Shown here: positions 1 through 7,586 of the stretch, one piece after another
Layout of the letters: the number at the start of each line of letters is the position of its first letter
How positions within the stretch are numbered: position 1 is the first letter of the stretch
Program-made: the position numbers and the translations under genes
Notes under the pieces: generated by a model
The model's database searches: none
The model's input: only the letters and a program-made list of their open reading frames with translations
What the model was told of the DNA's origin: nothing
From: an uncultured Carnobacteriaceae bacterium
GTDB lineage: Bacteria; Bacillota; Bacilli; Lactobacillales; Aerococcaceae
DNA length: 17,389 nt
Direction: 5' to 3'
Assembly: GCA_938039195.1 (NCBI GenBank)
Contig: CALHVK010000127.1
Location: 1 to 17,389, forward strand

Positions 1-355
1 AATATACAGCCCCTGGTCTTTCAGTTCCGTTGAATCCCCAAATAGCATGTGGAATGTCAGGTGACATATCCATTGTTTCACTACCGTAGCACCAGCAAGG
101 TGTTACTGTAATTGTTGCACACACGTTTGATTTTTTGAATAATTCGTGAGATGCTGCTGCTTCTGGTACACGACCGATTGTTGAAGGTGAGATTACACAT
201 TCAACCGGTTGTCCATCAGGATATTTCAATGTAGACTCGATTAAAGCAGCGACACTTTTCGCCATATTCATTGTTTGAACTTCTAACGATTCGCGAACTC
301 CTTGGCGACGACCGTCAATAGTTGGGCGAATCCCAATACGTGGATGTTGAATCAT
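1..355 (-). CDS. fucI: L-fucose isomerase, N-terminal part (cut by window edge)
   Basis: Converts L-fucose to L-fuculose in the cytoplasm, the first step of fucose catabolism; Mn2+-dependent in the known family. Only the first 118 codons are present. The translation carries the FucI hallmarks GIRPTIDGRR, GVRESLE, QTMNMAK, VTPCWCYGSETMDM and WGFNGTERPGAVY, which match the N-terminal region of E. coli FucI as I remember it, almost without gaps. The ATG at 353-355 is preceded on the minus strand by an AGGAGGAA ribosome binding site (about 361-368). It lies 20 bp downstream of the fucA stop codon, so fucA and fucI are probably one transcript with fucA first. The rest of the protein (the family is about 590 residues) lies left of the window. 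Confidence 0.95.
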   Translation of the reverse strand, partial: MIQHPRIGIRPTIDGRRQGVRESLEVQTMNMAKSVAALIESTLKYPDGQPVECVISPSTIGRVPEAAASHELFKKSNVCATITVTPCWCYGSETMDMSPDIPHAIWGFNGTERPGAVY

Positions 356-375
356 TTTTGTTCCTCCTATTCTTA

Positions 376-1098
376 CTAAACTTCACGAACAGTTCCGTCT
401 GGATTGTATTTCTTATATCCAGGGTGACGACCTGTTACTTTGTAGTTTTCGCGCATCTTGAACATTTGCTCTAATTTTTCTCTTGAGATTTCTTTTTCTT
501 CAATGCCTTTTGTTAGTAATAACATTCTTCCGTGGAATGTTGATTTAGCCACGAGTTCTAATGTTTCCATTCTGTAGTATGCTGTAATTACATCGCTACC
601 CACTGATAAAGCACCATGGTTTTCAAGTAACATCACGTCGTGTTCTTGTAAGAATGGTGTAATCGCATCTGGAACTTCCATTGTTGAAGGAACTCCGAAT
701 GGTGTGATTGGAATTGAACCGATAACAATCGCACTTTCAATTAGTGAATAAGTATCTAATGGAATATGTGCTAATGTAAATCCAGTTGCAATTGGTGGAT
801 GTGCATGAACAACAGCTCTCACATCGTCGCGTTCTTCATAGCAGCGAATATGCATTTTAATTTCGCTTGAAGGACGGAAACCTTCGTTGGCTTCAATCAC
901 TTCTCCTTTCATATTCAATTTAACGAGTTTTTCTGGAGTAATAAAACTCTTACTGATACCTGTTGGTGTTGCGATGATGGTATCCTCATCAATACGAACA
1001 GAGACGTTTCCGTCATTTGCAGCTACCCATCCTAATTGCCACATTTTATGACACACATCACAAATTTGTTCGCGTACTACTTGTTCATCAAAAGTCAT
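376..1098 (-). CDS. fucA: L-fuculose-1-phosphate aldolase (class II aldolase family)
   Basis: Cleaves L-fuculose 1-phosphate to dihydroxyacetone phosphate and L-lactaldehyde in the cytoplasm. The class II aldolase/adducin fold is evident: N31 in the AANDGNVSVR segment, SSEIKMH with the catalytic Glu at about residue 79, the zinc-binding HAHPP (His98 and His100) and ENHGAL (His161). At 240 residues it is about 25 longer than E. coli FucA; the extra length is a charged C-terminal tail after residue 215. By sequence alone this family also includes RhaD, AraD and related aldolases. The substrate call rests on the adjacent fucI in the same direction. The divergent DeoR-type gene is the probable regulator. 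Confidence 0.88.
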   Translation of the reverse strand: MTFDEQVVREQICDVCHKMWQLGWVAANDGNVSVRIDEDTIIATPTGISKSFITPEKLVKLNMKGEVIEANEGFRPSSEIKMHIRCYEERDDVRAVVHAHPPIATGFTLAHIPLDTYSLIESAIVIGSIPITPFGVPSTMEVPDAITPFLQEHDVMLLENHGALSVGSDVITAYYRMETLELVAKSTFHGRMLLLTKGIEEKEISREKLEQMFKMRENYKVTGRHPGYKKYNPDGTVREV

Positions 1099-1121
1099 AG
1101 TATCATCCCTTTCTGATTACT

Positions 1122-1150
1122 ATCCTATCAAGTTAAGAAAGCGGATACAA
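1122..1150 (-). promoter_or_regulatory. Probable fucA-fucI promoter
   Basis: On the minus strand there is a -35-like TTGTAT (1145-1150) and a -10-like TAGGAT (1122-1127) with a 17-bp spacer. This would start the transcript about 20 nt before the fucA ATG. Neither box is perfect, so activation or a different start is possible. The TTGAA/TTCAA half-sites at 1166-1222 lie just upstream of it. Confidence 0.45.
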
Positions 1151-1165
1151 TACGTGGACAGACTA

Positions 1166-1222
1166 TTGAACATCATTCAACAAATGTGCTATAATCTGTT
1201 CATAAACGTTCAAATTTGTTCA
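1166..1222 (+). promoter_or_regulatory. Promoter of the DeoR-type gene with a cluster of TTGAA/TTCAA half-sites
   Basis: The promoter has TTGAAC (1166-1171), an 18-bp spacer and an extended -10, TGcTATAAT (1187-1195). The -35 box is one arm of the inverted repeat TTGAA-N5-TTCAA (1166-1180). After the -10 box, GTTCA occurs three times exactly 10 bp apart (1198, 1208 and 1218), which places the copies on one face of the helix. DeoR-family proteins often bind such direct repeats, so this is the likely autoregulatory operator. It also lies between the two divergent transcripts. Confidence 0.7.
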
Positions 1223-1239
1223 AATTAGGAGGGGGAACT

Positions 1240-1992
1240 ATGGTGTCTTTTGAACGGATGTCTAGGATTATGGACATTTTATCTAAACGAAAAATCATCT
1301 CTACTTTCCAGTTGGAAGCATTGATGTATTGCTCAACCTCAACGTTGAGACGAGACTTGATTAAGCTCGAAAAAGAAGGAAAAATCATACGATCTCATGG
1401 AGAAGTCAGGCTAGTTACTACAAACAATATTGAATACGCTTACGACAGCAGAAGCCATGAAGAAACTCAGGGAAAAAAACAAATAGCGGAAACGGCCTCC
1501 ACTTTCTTAACGGACAATCAATCGATTTTTATTGATAGTTCATCTACTTGTGCCGCACTCGCACCTCACTTAGGAACTCTTCAAAATTTACGTGTTATTA
1601 CAAACGGGATTGAAATCGCACGTAGGTTGAACAATTATGAAAATATCACACTGTTCTTTTGCGGAGGACATATCGGCTATGGAACAAACTCGGCTTTGGG
1701 AGATTTTGCGACGAGTTTTATCAATAACTTCCATGCAGATATTTGCTTTATGAGTTGCCGTGGTCTCGACCGCTTTGCTGCTTATGAGGCCAACCATAGT
1801 CAGGCTCTCTTTAAGCAACACATGATAGCCAATTCAGATGCGGCTATCTTGCTAGCAGATCACTCGAAATTCAATACGAGTCATTACTTTAAACTATCGA
1901 ATTACAACGCGATTGATTGTATCGTAACCAATCAAGCTCCTGTTGATTCATTCCAAGATACAGTGGGCGCTCAATGCGAAATTCTTTGGTAA
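1240..1992 (+). CDS. DeoR-family transcriptional regulator, probably of the fucose genes
   Basis: A 250-residue DeoR/GlpR-type repressor or activator. The N-terminal winged HTH is at about residues 1-57: STFQLEALMYCSTSTLRRDLI is the recognition region and KIIRSHGEVRL the wing. A C-terminal DeoR sugar-phosphate sensor domain covers about 75-232, with DSSST (99-103), TN (121-122), CGGH (141-144) and DHSKF (207-211). In this family the C-terminal domain binds a phosphorylated sugar. I start it at the ATG at 1240 because an excellent TTAGGAGGGGG site sits just upstream. The in-frame TTG at 1216 has no such site. It is divergent from fucA-fucI, so a FucR-like role with fuculose-1-phosphate or a related effector is inferred, not shown. 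Confidence 0.9.
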   Translation: MVSFERMSRIMDILSKRKIISTFQLEALMYCSTSTLRRDLIKLEKEGKIIRSHGEVRLVTTNNIEYAYDSRSHEETQGKKQIAETASTFLTDNQSIFIDSSSTCAALAPHLGTLQNLRVITNGIEIARRLNNYENITLFFCGGHIGYGTNSALGDFATSFINNFHADICFMSCRGLDRFAAYEANHSQALFKQHMIANSDAAILLADHSKFNTSHYFKLSNYNAIDCIVTNQAPVDSFQDTVGAQCEILW

Positions 1993-2035
1993 ATGATTAA
2001 GGTTAGGGGAAAATAAGTAAAATTTATTGAACATT

Positions 2036-2050
2036 TTGCAATCATTGCAA
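2036..2050. repeat. Perfect palindrome TTGCAAT-c-ATTGCAA
   Basis: A 7-bp perfect inverted repeat around a single central C, in the short AT-rich gap between the DeoR-type gene and the terminator. A TTGAACAT (2027-2034) just before it resembles the half-sites upstream of the regulator. No promoter is obvious beside it, so its role is unknown. Confidence 0.4.
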
Positions 2051-2103
2051 CTACTTAATGATTCCGATACATATTTTCACCACCTTTTGATTCAAAGTAA
2101 TAA

Positions 2104-2137
2104 CAAAAAAACGCGCTACGATTGTAGCGCGTTTTTT
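2104..2137. terminator. Bidirectional terminator between the DeoR-type gene and pepF
   Basis: A perfect 8-bp GC-rich stem, CGCGCTAC/GTAGCGCG (2112-2119 and 2124-2131), with loop GATT. It is flanked by an A-run on the left and a T-run on the right, so it can terminate the convergent transcripts from both sides. Confidence 0.93.
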
Positions 2138-2145
2138 GACGATCT

Positions 2146-3954
2146 TTATGCTTTTAATTCTGCTGTTAAGCTTTCTAATTGGTCTACTAAATGTCCAACG
2201 TAAGCAATCGCTTGTTTTAATGGTTCATCTGTTGAAACATCGCAACCTGCATGAATTGCTAAGTCTTTGGCAGACACGCTTCCGCCTTTAGATAATGTAT
2301 CTAACCACACTTTAGCGTGTTCAGGATTTTCTTCGATTTGGTTAGCAATCGCCGTTCCGATTGTAAGTCCTGCTGAATACGTATATGGATATAATCCCAT
2401 ATAGTAGTGAGGTTGACGCATCCATGTTAACTCTGCCCCATCGTTGACAACAAGGCTATCTCCGAAGAATTCTTGCATCACTTCTTTTTTCACGTTTGAT
2501 AATACATCTGCGTTTAACATTTCGTTATTATCAATCATCTTGTAAATACGATCTTGGTACACAGCTTCCATATAGTGCGTTACCATGTTGTGGAAATACG
2601 TACGGCTAATCATATTACTGATAACCCAACGTTTGAAACGAGCGTCTGTACTTGTTTTAAGTAAGTAATTTGAAACAATCACTTCATTACATGTTGAAGG
2701 AGCTTCAACGAAGTATAATGAACATTCATTGTTTAAAATGGATTGATGTTTACCTGTTGACATGAAGTGGTACGCATGTCCCAATTCGTGCGCTAACACA
2801 AATACTTCGTTCATTTTACCAGTCCATGATAATAGGATAAATCCAGCAACGTTAGGAACCGTCGCGCAGAATCCACCCGTACTCTTACCAATGTTTTGTG
2901 GGAAGTCTGTCCAACGTTTGTCATAACTTTCATCAATCATCGCTTTGTAGTCTTCTCCAAGAATGCCTAAAGCTTTCTTCAAGTACTCGCGAGATTCTTC
3001 AATCGTCATATCCACTTCGAATTCTGGATCCAAGTTGATTTTTGCATCCATGAATTGCATATCAGAAATGCCATGCTCTTTCGCTAATAATTTAATATAG
3101 CGTTGCATATGAGGAGCTAGGTCTGTCATCAGCATACGAATTTGACGGTCGTATAATTCACGGTCTCCATCTTGATCGTCTAATAAGTAGTCAATGACAC
3201 TGTCATATCCACGCATTGTTGCCATCATCTTTTCTTTCTTCAATTGAGAAATGTATTCATTAGCAACTGTATTTTTATAGGCATTCAATGTTTTGTAGAA
3301 GCTCTTAGCCGCAGCACGACGAACTTCTTTATCAGGGTCCATCTCATGTAAGTTTTCGTATAATACGAAGCTGTTTTCAAGTGTCTTGCCATTTGCTTCA
3401 AATGACTCGAATTGCATATCTTCGTGTTTTGTTACTTCATATAACTGGTAGAAACCTGGTAAGCTACTTAAGTTTGATAATACTTGTTCTGCATCTTTTG
3501 AGAGCGTATGTTTCTTTTGACGAATCACTTTTTCAACAAAGTATGCTAAGTCTGGTCTCTTCTCTGTTACGAACTTGTTTAAGAAGGCTTCGTCTAATGA
3601 AATGATTTCTGTCATTACAAAGCTCATGTTTTCCGCATAGGATACGCTCACTGCTTCAAACGCTGTAGCATTTTCAACCACTTTCGGATTTAAACGGTCT
3701 ACCGTCATTGGTAGTTCCGCATAATGAGAAGCGCGGTACACTGCTAACTCAATTGCTTCGTACTGACGAATCGCTTCATCTAATACTTCTAAGTCTCCTA
3801 AGTTGTTTTCGTATTTTTCTTTGAAAGCTTTCATTTCTGTTTTTAAGTTTTCCAACTCTGTATAAAAAGCTTCGTCACTTGGATAAAGCAAAGTCATGTC
3901 CCATGTAATAGAAGGATCTACTTCACTTCTTGGTACTAATTTAATTTCAGCCAT
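2146..3954 (-). CDS. pepF: Oligoendopeptidase F (peptidase family M3B)
   Basis: A cytoplasmic zinc metallopeptidase that cleaves medium-sized oligopeptides, best known from lactic acid bacteria. The 602-residue length is normal for PepF. The zinc site HELGH is at residues 389-393 inside VLAHELGHAYH, and the downstream third ligand is expected in the NECSLYFVEAPST segment (Glu). The N-terminus (PRSEVDPSITWDMTLLYPSDE) is the usual family start. I chose the ATG at 3954 because a GGAGTG site sits 5 nt upstream; the longer frame opening 48 nt earlier has none. A -10 TATAAT lies on the minus strand at 3982-3987. The gene is monocistronic: divergent from its upstream neighbour and closed by the terminator at 2104-2137. 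Confidence 0.95.
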   Translation of the reverse strand: MAEIKLVPRSEVDPSITWDMTLLYPSDEAFYTELENLKTEMKAFKEKYENNLGDLEVLDEAIRQYEAIELAVYRASHYAELPMTVDRLNPKVVENATAFEAVSVSYAENMSFVMTEIISLDEAFLNKFVTEKRPDLAYFVEKVIRQKKHTLSKDAEQVLSNLSSLPGFYQLYEVTKHEDMQFESFEANGKTLENSFVLYENLHEMDPDKEVRRAAAKSFYKTLNAYKNTVANEYISQLKKEKMMATMRGYDSVIDYLLDDQDGDRELYDRQIRMLMTDLAPHMQRYIKLLAKEHGISDMQFMDAKINLDPEFEVDMTIEESREYLKKALGILGEDYKAMIDESYDKRWTDFPQNIGKSTGGFCATVPNVAGFILLSWTGKMNEVFVLAHELGHAYHFMSTGKHQSILNNECSLYFVEAPSTCNEVIVSNYLLKTSTDARFKRWVISNMISRTYFHNMVTHYMEAVYQDRIYKMIDNNEMLNADVLSNVKKEVMQEFFGDSLVVNDGAELTWMRQPHYYMGLYPYTYSAGLTIGTAIANQIEENPEHAKVWLDTLSKGGSVSAKDLAIHAGCDVSTDEPLKQAIAYVGHLVDQLESLTAELKA

Positions 3955-3981
3955 AATGTCACTCCTTTTCAGATAGTATCC

Positions 3982-4014
3982 ATTATACACAATCTCCGAC
4001 ACGTTTGCTATACT
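3982..4014. promoter_or_regulatory. Divergent -10 elements for pepF and the amidohydrolase-family gene
   Basis: On the minus strand TATAAT (3982-3987) serves pepF. On the plus strand the extended -10 TGcTATACT (4006-4014) serves the rightward gene. The -35 regions of both are weak and overlap each other, so the two polymerases probably compete for this 35-bp stretch. Confidence 0.55.
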
Positions 4015-4046
4015 AGGAATATTGAAATACGAAAGAAGGTGCCCCA

Positions 4047-4763
4047 GTGCAAGTCATTCACAAACATTCAACTTCTCCGCTTGTGATTTCTATTCCTCAT
4101 AGTGGGACGGATATTCCACAAGACATTGCCCCACTTTGTAATCTGGCTTCCAAGCGTGAGCATACAGACTGGGCTCTTACTGAACTTGTAGCCTCCCTTT
4201 CGGAGACGACTCTAGCAGCCACTGTTTCTCGATATATTGTAGATGTGAATCGGTTTAAACCAAGAAATGGAAAAGCCACTCAGCCCATCATTCCAAGAAT
4301 AGATGAAAAAGGAAACCCGCTATTTTACAACTATCCCTCTAAACAAAAACAGGCGGATTGGTTAAAACAGTATTACACGCCTTACTATCACAACTTAGAG
4401 AGGCTGCTCCAACAAAAATTAGAGCAACATTCCAAAGTTCTGTTAATTGATTTACATAGCTATGATGACAAGCTTTTTCAAACAAACGATATTATTTTAG
4501 GGACGCGGAAGAAACAAACCATTAGTAAAAATATTCTGGAACAACTCCAAACTCTCTTCCACGAAGAAGGCTTCTCCACTCGAGTAGATACTCCTTTTGC
4601 AGGTGGTAATATTATCGCGACCTTTGGAAAACATCCAAGCATTGAAGCTGTTCAAATTGAAGTACCGTACTCTCTTTATCTTGAGGGACACTCACTTCAC
4701 ACAGAGCGTTCCACTACTCTACAAAAACAATTACAACATATTTTTCAAAAAGTTCGGATGTAA
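4047..4763 (+). CDS. N-formylglutamate amidohydrolase family protein
   Basis: A 238-residue protein of the N-formylglutamate amidohydrolase family (Pfam FGase), whose founding member HutG releases formate from N-formyl-L-glutamate in histidine breakdown. Family marks are VISIPHSG with His18 near the N-terminus, TDWAL (40-44), YIVDVNRF (63-70), LLIDLHSY (132-139), FAGGNI (184-189) and VQIEVPYSLY (202-211). The start is the GTG at 4047, set by AGAAGGT 6 nt upstream; no ATG fits. No other hut gene is nearby, so the true substrate may be another N-acyl amino acid or peptide. The stop codon lies within a perfect 16-bp inverted repeat. Confidence 0.82.
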   Translation: MQVIHKHSTSPLVISIPHSGTDIPQDIAPLCNLASKREHTDWALTELVASLSETTLAATVSRYIVDVNRFKPRNGKATQPIIPRIDEKGNPLFYNYPSKQKQADWLKQYYTPYYHNLERLLQQKLEQHSKVLLIDLHSYDDKLFQTNDIILGTRKKQTISKNILEQLQTLFHEEGFSTRVDTPFAGGNIIATFGKHPSIEAVQIEVPYSLYLEGHSLHTERSTTLQKQLQHIFQKVRM

Positions 4764-4794
4764 CATTTTTGTGACGTAACAAAAATGTTACATC
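4757..4794. terminator. AT-rich perfect 16-bp inverted repeat at the end of the amidohydrolase-family gene
   Basis: Arms 4757-4772 (GATGTAACATTTTTGT) and 4779-4794 are exact reverse complements around a 6-nt loop. The stop codon TAA (4761-4763) is in the left arm and a TTCTTTTA tract follows. It is unusually AT-rich for a terminator but is well placed for one. Confidence 0.6.
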
Positions 4795-4803
4795 TTCTTT
4801 TAT

Positions 4804-4843
4804 GCAAAAAACACCTTGAACGATTCATCCGTCCAAGGTGTTT
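4804..4843. terminator. Terminator, mainly for the small membrane protein gene
   Basis: Stem AAACACCTTGAACG (4809-4822)/CGTCCAAGGTGTTT (4830-4843) with one imperfect pair. On the minus strand a T6 run follows, ending the leftward transcript. On the plus strand it could back up the preceding AT-rich hairpin. Confidence 0.85.
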
Positions 4844-4849
4844 GTCATT

Positions 4850-5110
4850 TTAATTTGATTTTTCTTGCAATTGTTTAATTTGTTCTTCCAATTGCTTAAT
4901 TCGTTCCTCTTGTTCATCGATTTGTTCTTGCATCTTAATAATCTGCTCTTGTCGACTTTCCGCAGGCTTCTTCGTTGATTGTGCGAAACTACGATAAATG
5001 AATACAGCCACAAATAAAATCACAACAGTAAGGATAATAAATACCCATGCTTGATTTCTTCTTACGTATCGATTGATATTTCTCTTTAATTCATTTCTTT
5101 GTCCGCTCAT
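4850..5110 (-). CDS. Small single-pass membrane protein with a C-terminal coiled coil
   Basis: An 86-residue protein of unknown function. After a basic N-terminus (NELKRNINRYVRRNQ) comes one membrane segment at about 22-41 (WVFIILTVVILFVAVFIYRSF). A highly charged heptad-like helix fills residues 52-86 (KMQEQIDEQEERIKQLEEQIKQ), and the basic N-terminus predicts that the helix lies outside. The start is the ATG at 5110, with GAGGTGAT upstream; the in-frame GTG 9 nt earlier overlaps that site and is unlikely. It has its own extended -10 and terminator. It resembles small DivIC/FtsL-like or spacer proteins only in architecture, and I do not assign a function. Confidence 0.8.
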   Translation of the reverse strand: MSGQRNELKRNINRYVRRNQAWVFIILTVVILFVAVFIYRSFAQSTKKPAESRQEQIIKMQEQIDEQEERIKQLEEQIKQLQEKSN

Positions 5111-5133
5111 CAATATCACCTCTTTGTTTTCTC

Positions 5134-5142
5134 AGTATACCA
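5134..5142 (-). promoter_or_regulatory. Extended -10 promoter of the small membrane protein gene
   Basis: The minus strand reads TGgTATACT here (-10 box 5134-5139, TG element 5140-5142), about 24 nt before the ATG. No good -35 is visible, which is tolerable for extended -10 promoters. Confidence 0.55.
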
Positions 5143-5159
5143 TTTCTTGTGAAATAACT

Positions 5160-6707
5160 CTAGGGAGCTGTCACAAGATGCGTCATTTCTTCATTCATCT
5201 TGCCTACCATTCCCTCATCACAAACAACGATTAAAATATCCCCGCTGCGAAGAATGGTATCTCCACGTGCAATAATTTCTTTGGCCCCACGTCGTACTGC
5301 TGCAATAATCATTTGTTGTGGCCATTCAATATCTCGAATCGCTTTTTCAACAAGAGGGCTATCCACCATGATAGGCACTTCGAAAGTTGTTCGCTCTCCT
5401 TTTGTATCCGTTGAATGTTCTTTATCTAAACGTTCTGCTAATACTTCATAGATTGGATCCATCTTCAAGAAGTCTGCCACGATATAGGCCACTAGTGTAC
5501 AAATTCCAAGAGGCATTAACTGGTTCAATCCCCCAACCATCTCTGTCACCAGAAGCAAGGCTGTAAGGGGTGCTTTCCCAATCGCTGCAAAGTATCCTGC
5601 CATCGCAAAGAACACGAAGCTAACACGAACTCTTGGGTCCACTCCTAAGAATTCAATTAAGAACTCTGCGTAGGCCAAACCAAGAAGTGCTCCAAGAGAA
5701 AGGATTGGTAAAAAGATTCCTCCAGGAAGTCCTGTTCCATAAGAAATCATTGAGTAGACAAAACGAATCACAAATAGGCCGATTAAAAATTGAACGGTGT
5801 GGTTTTCTTTAACGAGTGCTAATACTAACTCACCACCGCCGCCTAAAACATGTGGATTCCACATTCCAAGAGGAATAATCAACATGAAGGCGATAAGGCA
5901 GTAATTATACGGTGCTACCTTCGGGAATAGTTTCTTATAAATTGTTGGTAATGCTAGCGTTAAACGATGATACGCTAATCCAAATATCGCAAGAATAATC
6001 CCAAGAAGAACGACGTAGCCATAATAGTTGATTGGGAATCGTTGGTCGTTTCCAAGATTTAACGAAGCATGTGTCCCAAAGATATTTAATGAAATAAAGT
6101 TGGCAACAATAGCCGCTGTAAGAGTCGTCACGGCTACAAGTGGACTGAAGGTATGATGGACTTCTTCTAATACAAACATCAAGCCTGCAATCGGCGCATT
6201 AAACGCTGCAGCAAGCCCCGCTCCGGCACCACTAGAAATAAAGACATTCTTTTGTACACGGTTCGCCTTAAGAGTTTCCGCAACTCCTTGCCCTACAGAA
6301 GCCCCCAACTGGATGGATGGACCTTCTCGACCGAGTAAGAGTCCAGATCCAATCGAAATGGCACCACCGACGAATTTCTTCCAGCAGACAGACCACCAAT
6401 TCATGTCCATCTTTCCTTGAAGTTGCAATTCTACTTGTGGAATCCCACTTCCTTTAATATCCGGATCACTCTTGACGATTTGTCCTAAAATAAGTCCCAT
6501 CACAATACTAAAAAGAATCCAAGCCGGAATCCACTGTGGTTGTTCTCGTAAAAATGAATAGACATTTACTACTTGTTCTAAAATAAAACCAATCATATAT
6601 CGAAACGTACTAACTGCCGTCCCTGCGAGTAACCCAATGAGGGCTCCTATAACGATATATCCTGATTTTCGATATCTTCTCGGGTTCAACTGACTCAAAA
6701 ACTCCAT
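5160..6707 (-). CDS. ClC-family chloride/proton antiporter with C-terminal TrkA-C (RCK_C) domain
   Basis: A 515-residue polytopic membrane protein of the ClC family. The ion-path motifs are intact: GSGIP (86-90), GREGPSIQLG (126-135, with gating Glu128), GGIFLP (329-334) and a Tyr at about 420 in DPIYEVL. Glu181-Glu182 in FVLEEV match the internal proton-path glutamate of E. coli ClcA, so H+/Cl- exchange rather than channel activity is likely. Residues about 440-507 form a cytosolic TrkA-C-like domain, a regulatory module common in Firmicutes ClC proteins. GSGIP argues against the fluoride-specific subgroup. I start at the ATG at 6707, which has AAAGGA 9 nt upstream; the GTG at 6713 is too close to that site. 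Confidence 0.92.
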   Translation of the reverse strand: MEFLSQLNPRRYRKSGYIVIGALIGLLAGTAVSTFRYMIGFILEQVVNVYSFLREQPQWIPAWILFSIVMGLILGQIVKSDPDIKGSGIPQVELQLQGKMDMNWWSVCWKKFVGGAISIGSGLLLGREGPSIQLGASVGQGVAETLKANRVQKNVFISSGAGAGLAAAFNAPIAGLMFVLEEVHHTFSPLVAVTTLTAAIVANFISLNIFGTHASLNLGNDQRFPINYYGYVVLLGIILAIFGLAYHRLTLALPTIYKKLFPKVAPYNYCLIAFMLIIPLGMWNPHVLGGGGELVLALVKENHTVQFLIGLFVIRFVYSMISYGTGLPGGIFLPILSLGALLGLAYAEFLIEFLGVDPRVRVSFVFFAMAGYFAAIGKAPLTALLLVTEMVGGLNQLMPLGICTLVAYIVADFLKMDPIYEVLAERLDKEHSTDTKGERTTFEVPIMVDSPLVEKAIRDIEWPQQMIIAAVRRGAKEIIARGDTILRSGDILIVVCDEGMVGKMNEEMTHLVTAP

Positions 6708-6739
6708 TGACACTCATCCTTTACGATTTATTCTCTTTC

Positions 6740-6745
6740 ATTATA
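6740..6745 (-). promoter_or_regulatory. -10 box of the ClC gene promoter
   Basis: TATAAT on the minus strand, about 33 nt before the start codon. The -35 region falls in a T-rich stretch that overlaps the T-run of the preceding terminator, without a clear TTGACA. Confidence 0.5.
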
Positions 6746-6760
6746 ACAAAGTCTGCTCAT

Positions 6761-6797
6761 AAAAAAAGGAAGAAATGAAATTTCTTTCACTTCTTCC
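6761..6797 (-). terminator. Terminator of the trpXYZ-type operon
   Basis: On the minus strand a 13-bp stem (6785-6797 with 6768-6780, one G-U pair) with a 4-nt loop is followed by seven T residues. It lies 7 nt after the stop of the ATPase gene. Confidence 0.9.
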
Positions 6798-6803
6798 ACT
6801 AAT

Positions 6804-7586
6804 TTATTCACCTTGTAAATCGGCTTCATCGAATGCATTCATAAGACGGAATAATTCTTCCTCTGTTAATGCTGCTTTTTCTTCTTTTGCAAAATCACGG
6901 ACGATTTCGCCACGATGCATGACAATGAGTCGATTTCCGAAATGGATGGCATCCGATAGGTTATGTGTAATCATCAAAGCTGTTAAGTTCTTTTCTTCGA
7001 TCGTTTCTTGTGTCTTCTGCATAATCTTGCGCTGCGTTTTCGGGTCAAGCGCCGCTGTATGCTCGTCCAATAGTAATAACTGCGGAGCATTCATCGTTGC
7101 CATGAGGAGGGAAATGGCTTGGCGTTGTCCGCCTGACAATAGTCCGATTTCTGTGTGAAGACGGTCTTCTAAGCCAAGTCCTAGAGGGGCTAGCAAGGCT
7201 TCGAATTGTTGCAACTCTTCTTTAGAAGAAGATTTAAAGAGGCTACGTTTTTGACCTCTACGATTGGCTAAGGCTAAATTTTCCGCCACTGTCATACGAG
7301 GAGCTGTTCCTTGCATTGGATCTTGAAAGACACGACTAATATAGGCTGCACGTTCATAATCTGCAGTTTGCTCGATTTGTTTATCGCCAAATGAAATGGT
7401 TCCTTCATCTAAAGCAAAATTACCAGCAATCGCATTTAAGAAAGTGGATTTCCCAGCACCATTCCCACCGACAATTGTAATAAAGTCTCCTTCTTGAATC
7501 GTCAGGTCCACATTTTTTAGAGCCTTATGCTCACGCGAAGTCCCAGGGAAAAAGGTTTTTGATAAGTTTTGAATCACAATACTCAT
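6804..7586 (-). CDS. trpZ: ABC transporter ATP-binding protein (TrpZ-type)
   Basis: The 260-residue cytoplasmic ATPase that powers the importer. All nucleotide-binding motifs are present: Walker A GGNGAGKST (40-48), Q-loop Gln88 (FQDP), signature LSGGQ (150-154), Walker B LLLLDE (170-175), D-loop ALDP (179-182) and H-loop His208 (ITHN). Its ATG follows the permease stop codon without any gap, and its AGGGGG ribosome binding site lies inside the permease coding end, so translation is probably coupled. It contains no tryptophan. The tryptophan assignment comes from the binding protein family and the upstream leader, not from this subunit. Confidence 0.9.
   Translation of the reverse strand: MSIVIQNLSKTFFPGTSREHKALKNVDLTIQEGDFITIVGGNGAGKSTFLNAIAGNFALDEGTISFGDKQIEQTADYERAAYISRVFQDPMQGTAPRMTVAENLALANRRGQKRSLFKSSSKEELQQFEALLAPLGLGLEDRLHTEIGLLSGGQRQAISLLMATMNAPQLLLLDEHTAALDPKTQRKIMQKTQETIEEKNLTALMITHNLSDAIHFGNRLIVMHRGEIVRDFAKEEKAALTEEELFRLMNAFDEADLQGE

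Noticed and set aside
1198..1212. Catabolite-responsive (cre) site around ATAAACGTTCA
   Set aside because: The central CG is present but the flanking TG and CA of the cre consensus are missing; the phased GTTCA pattern is the simpler reading.
3381..3605. Plus-strand open frames inside pepF, ClC and permease genes
   Set aside because: They are antisense to strongly supported genes, lack ribosome binding sites and have the composition expected from reading the complement of real codons.
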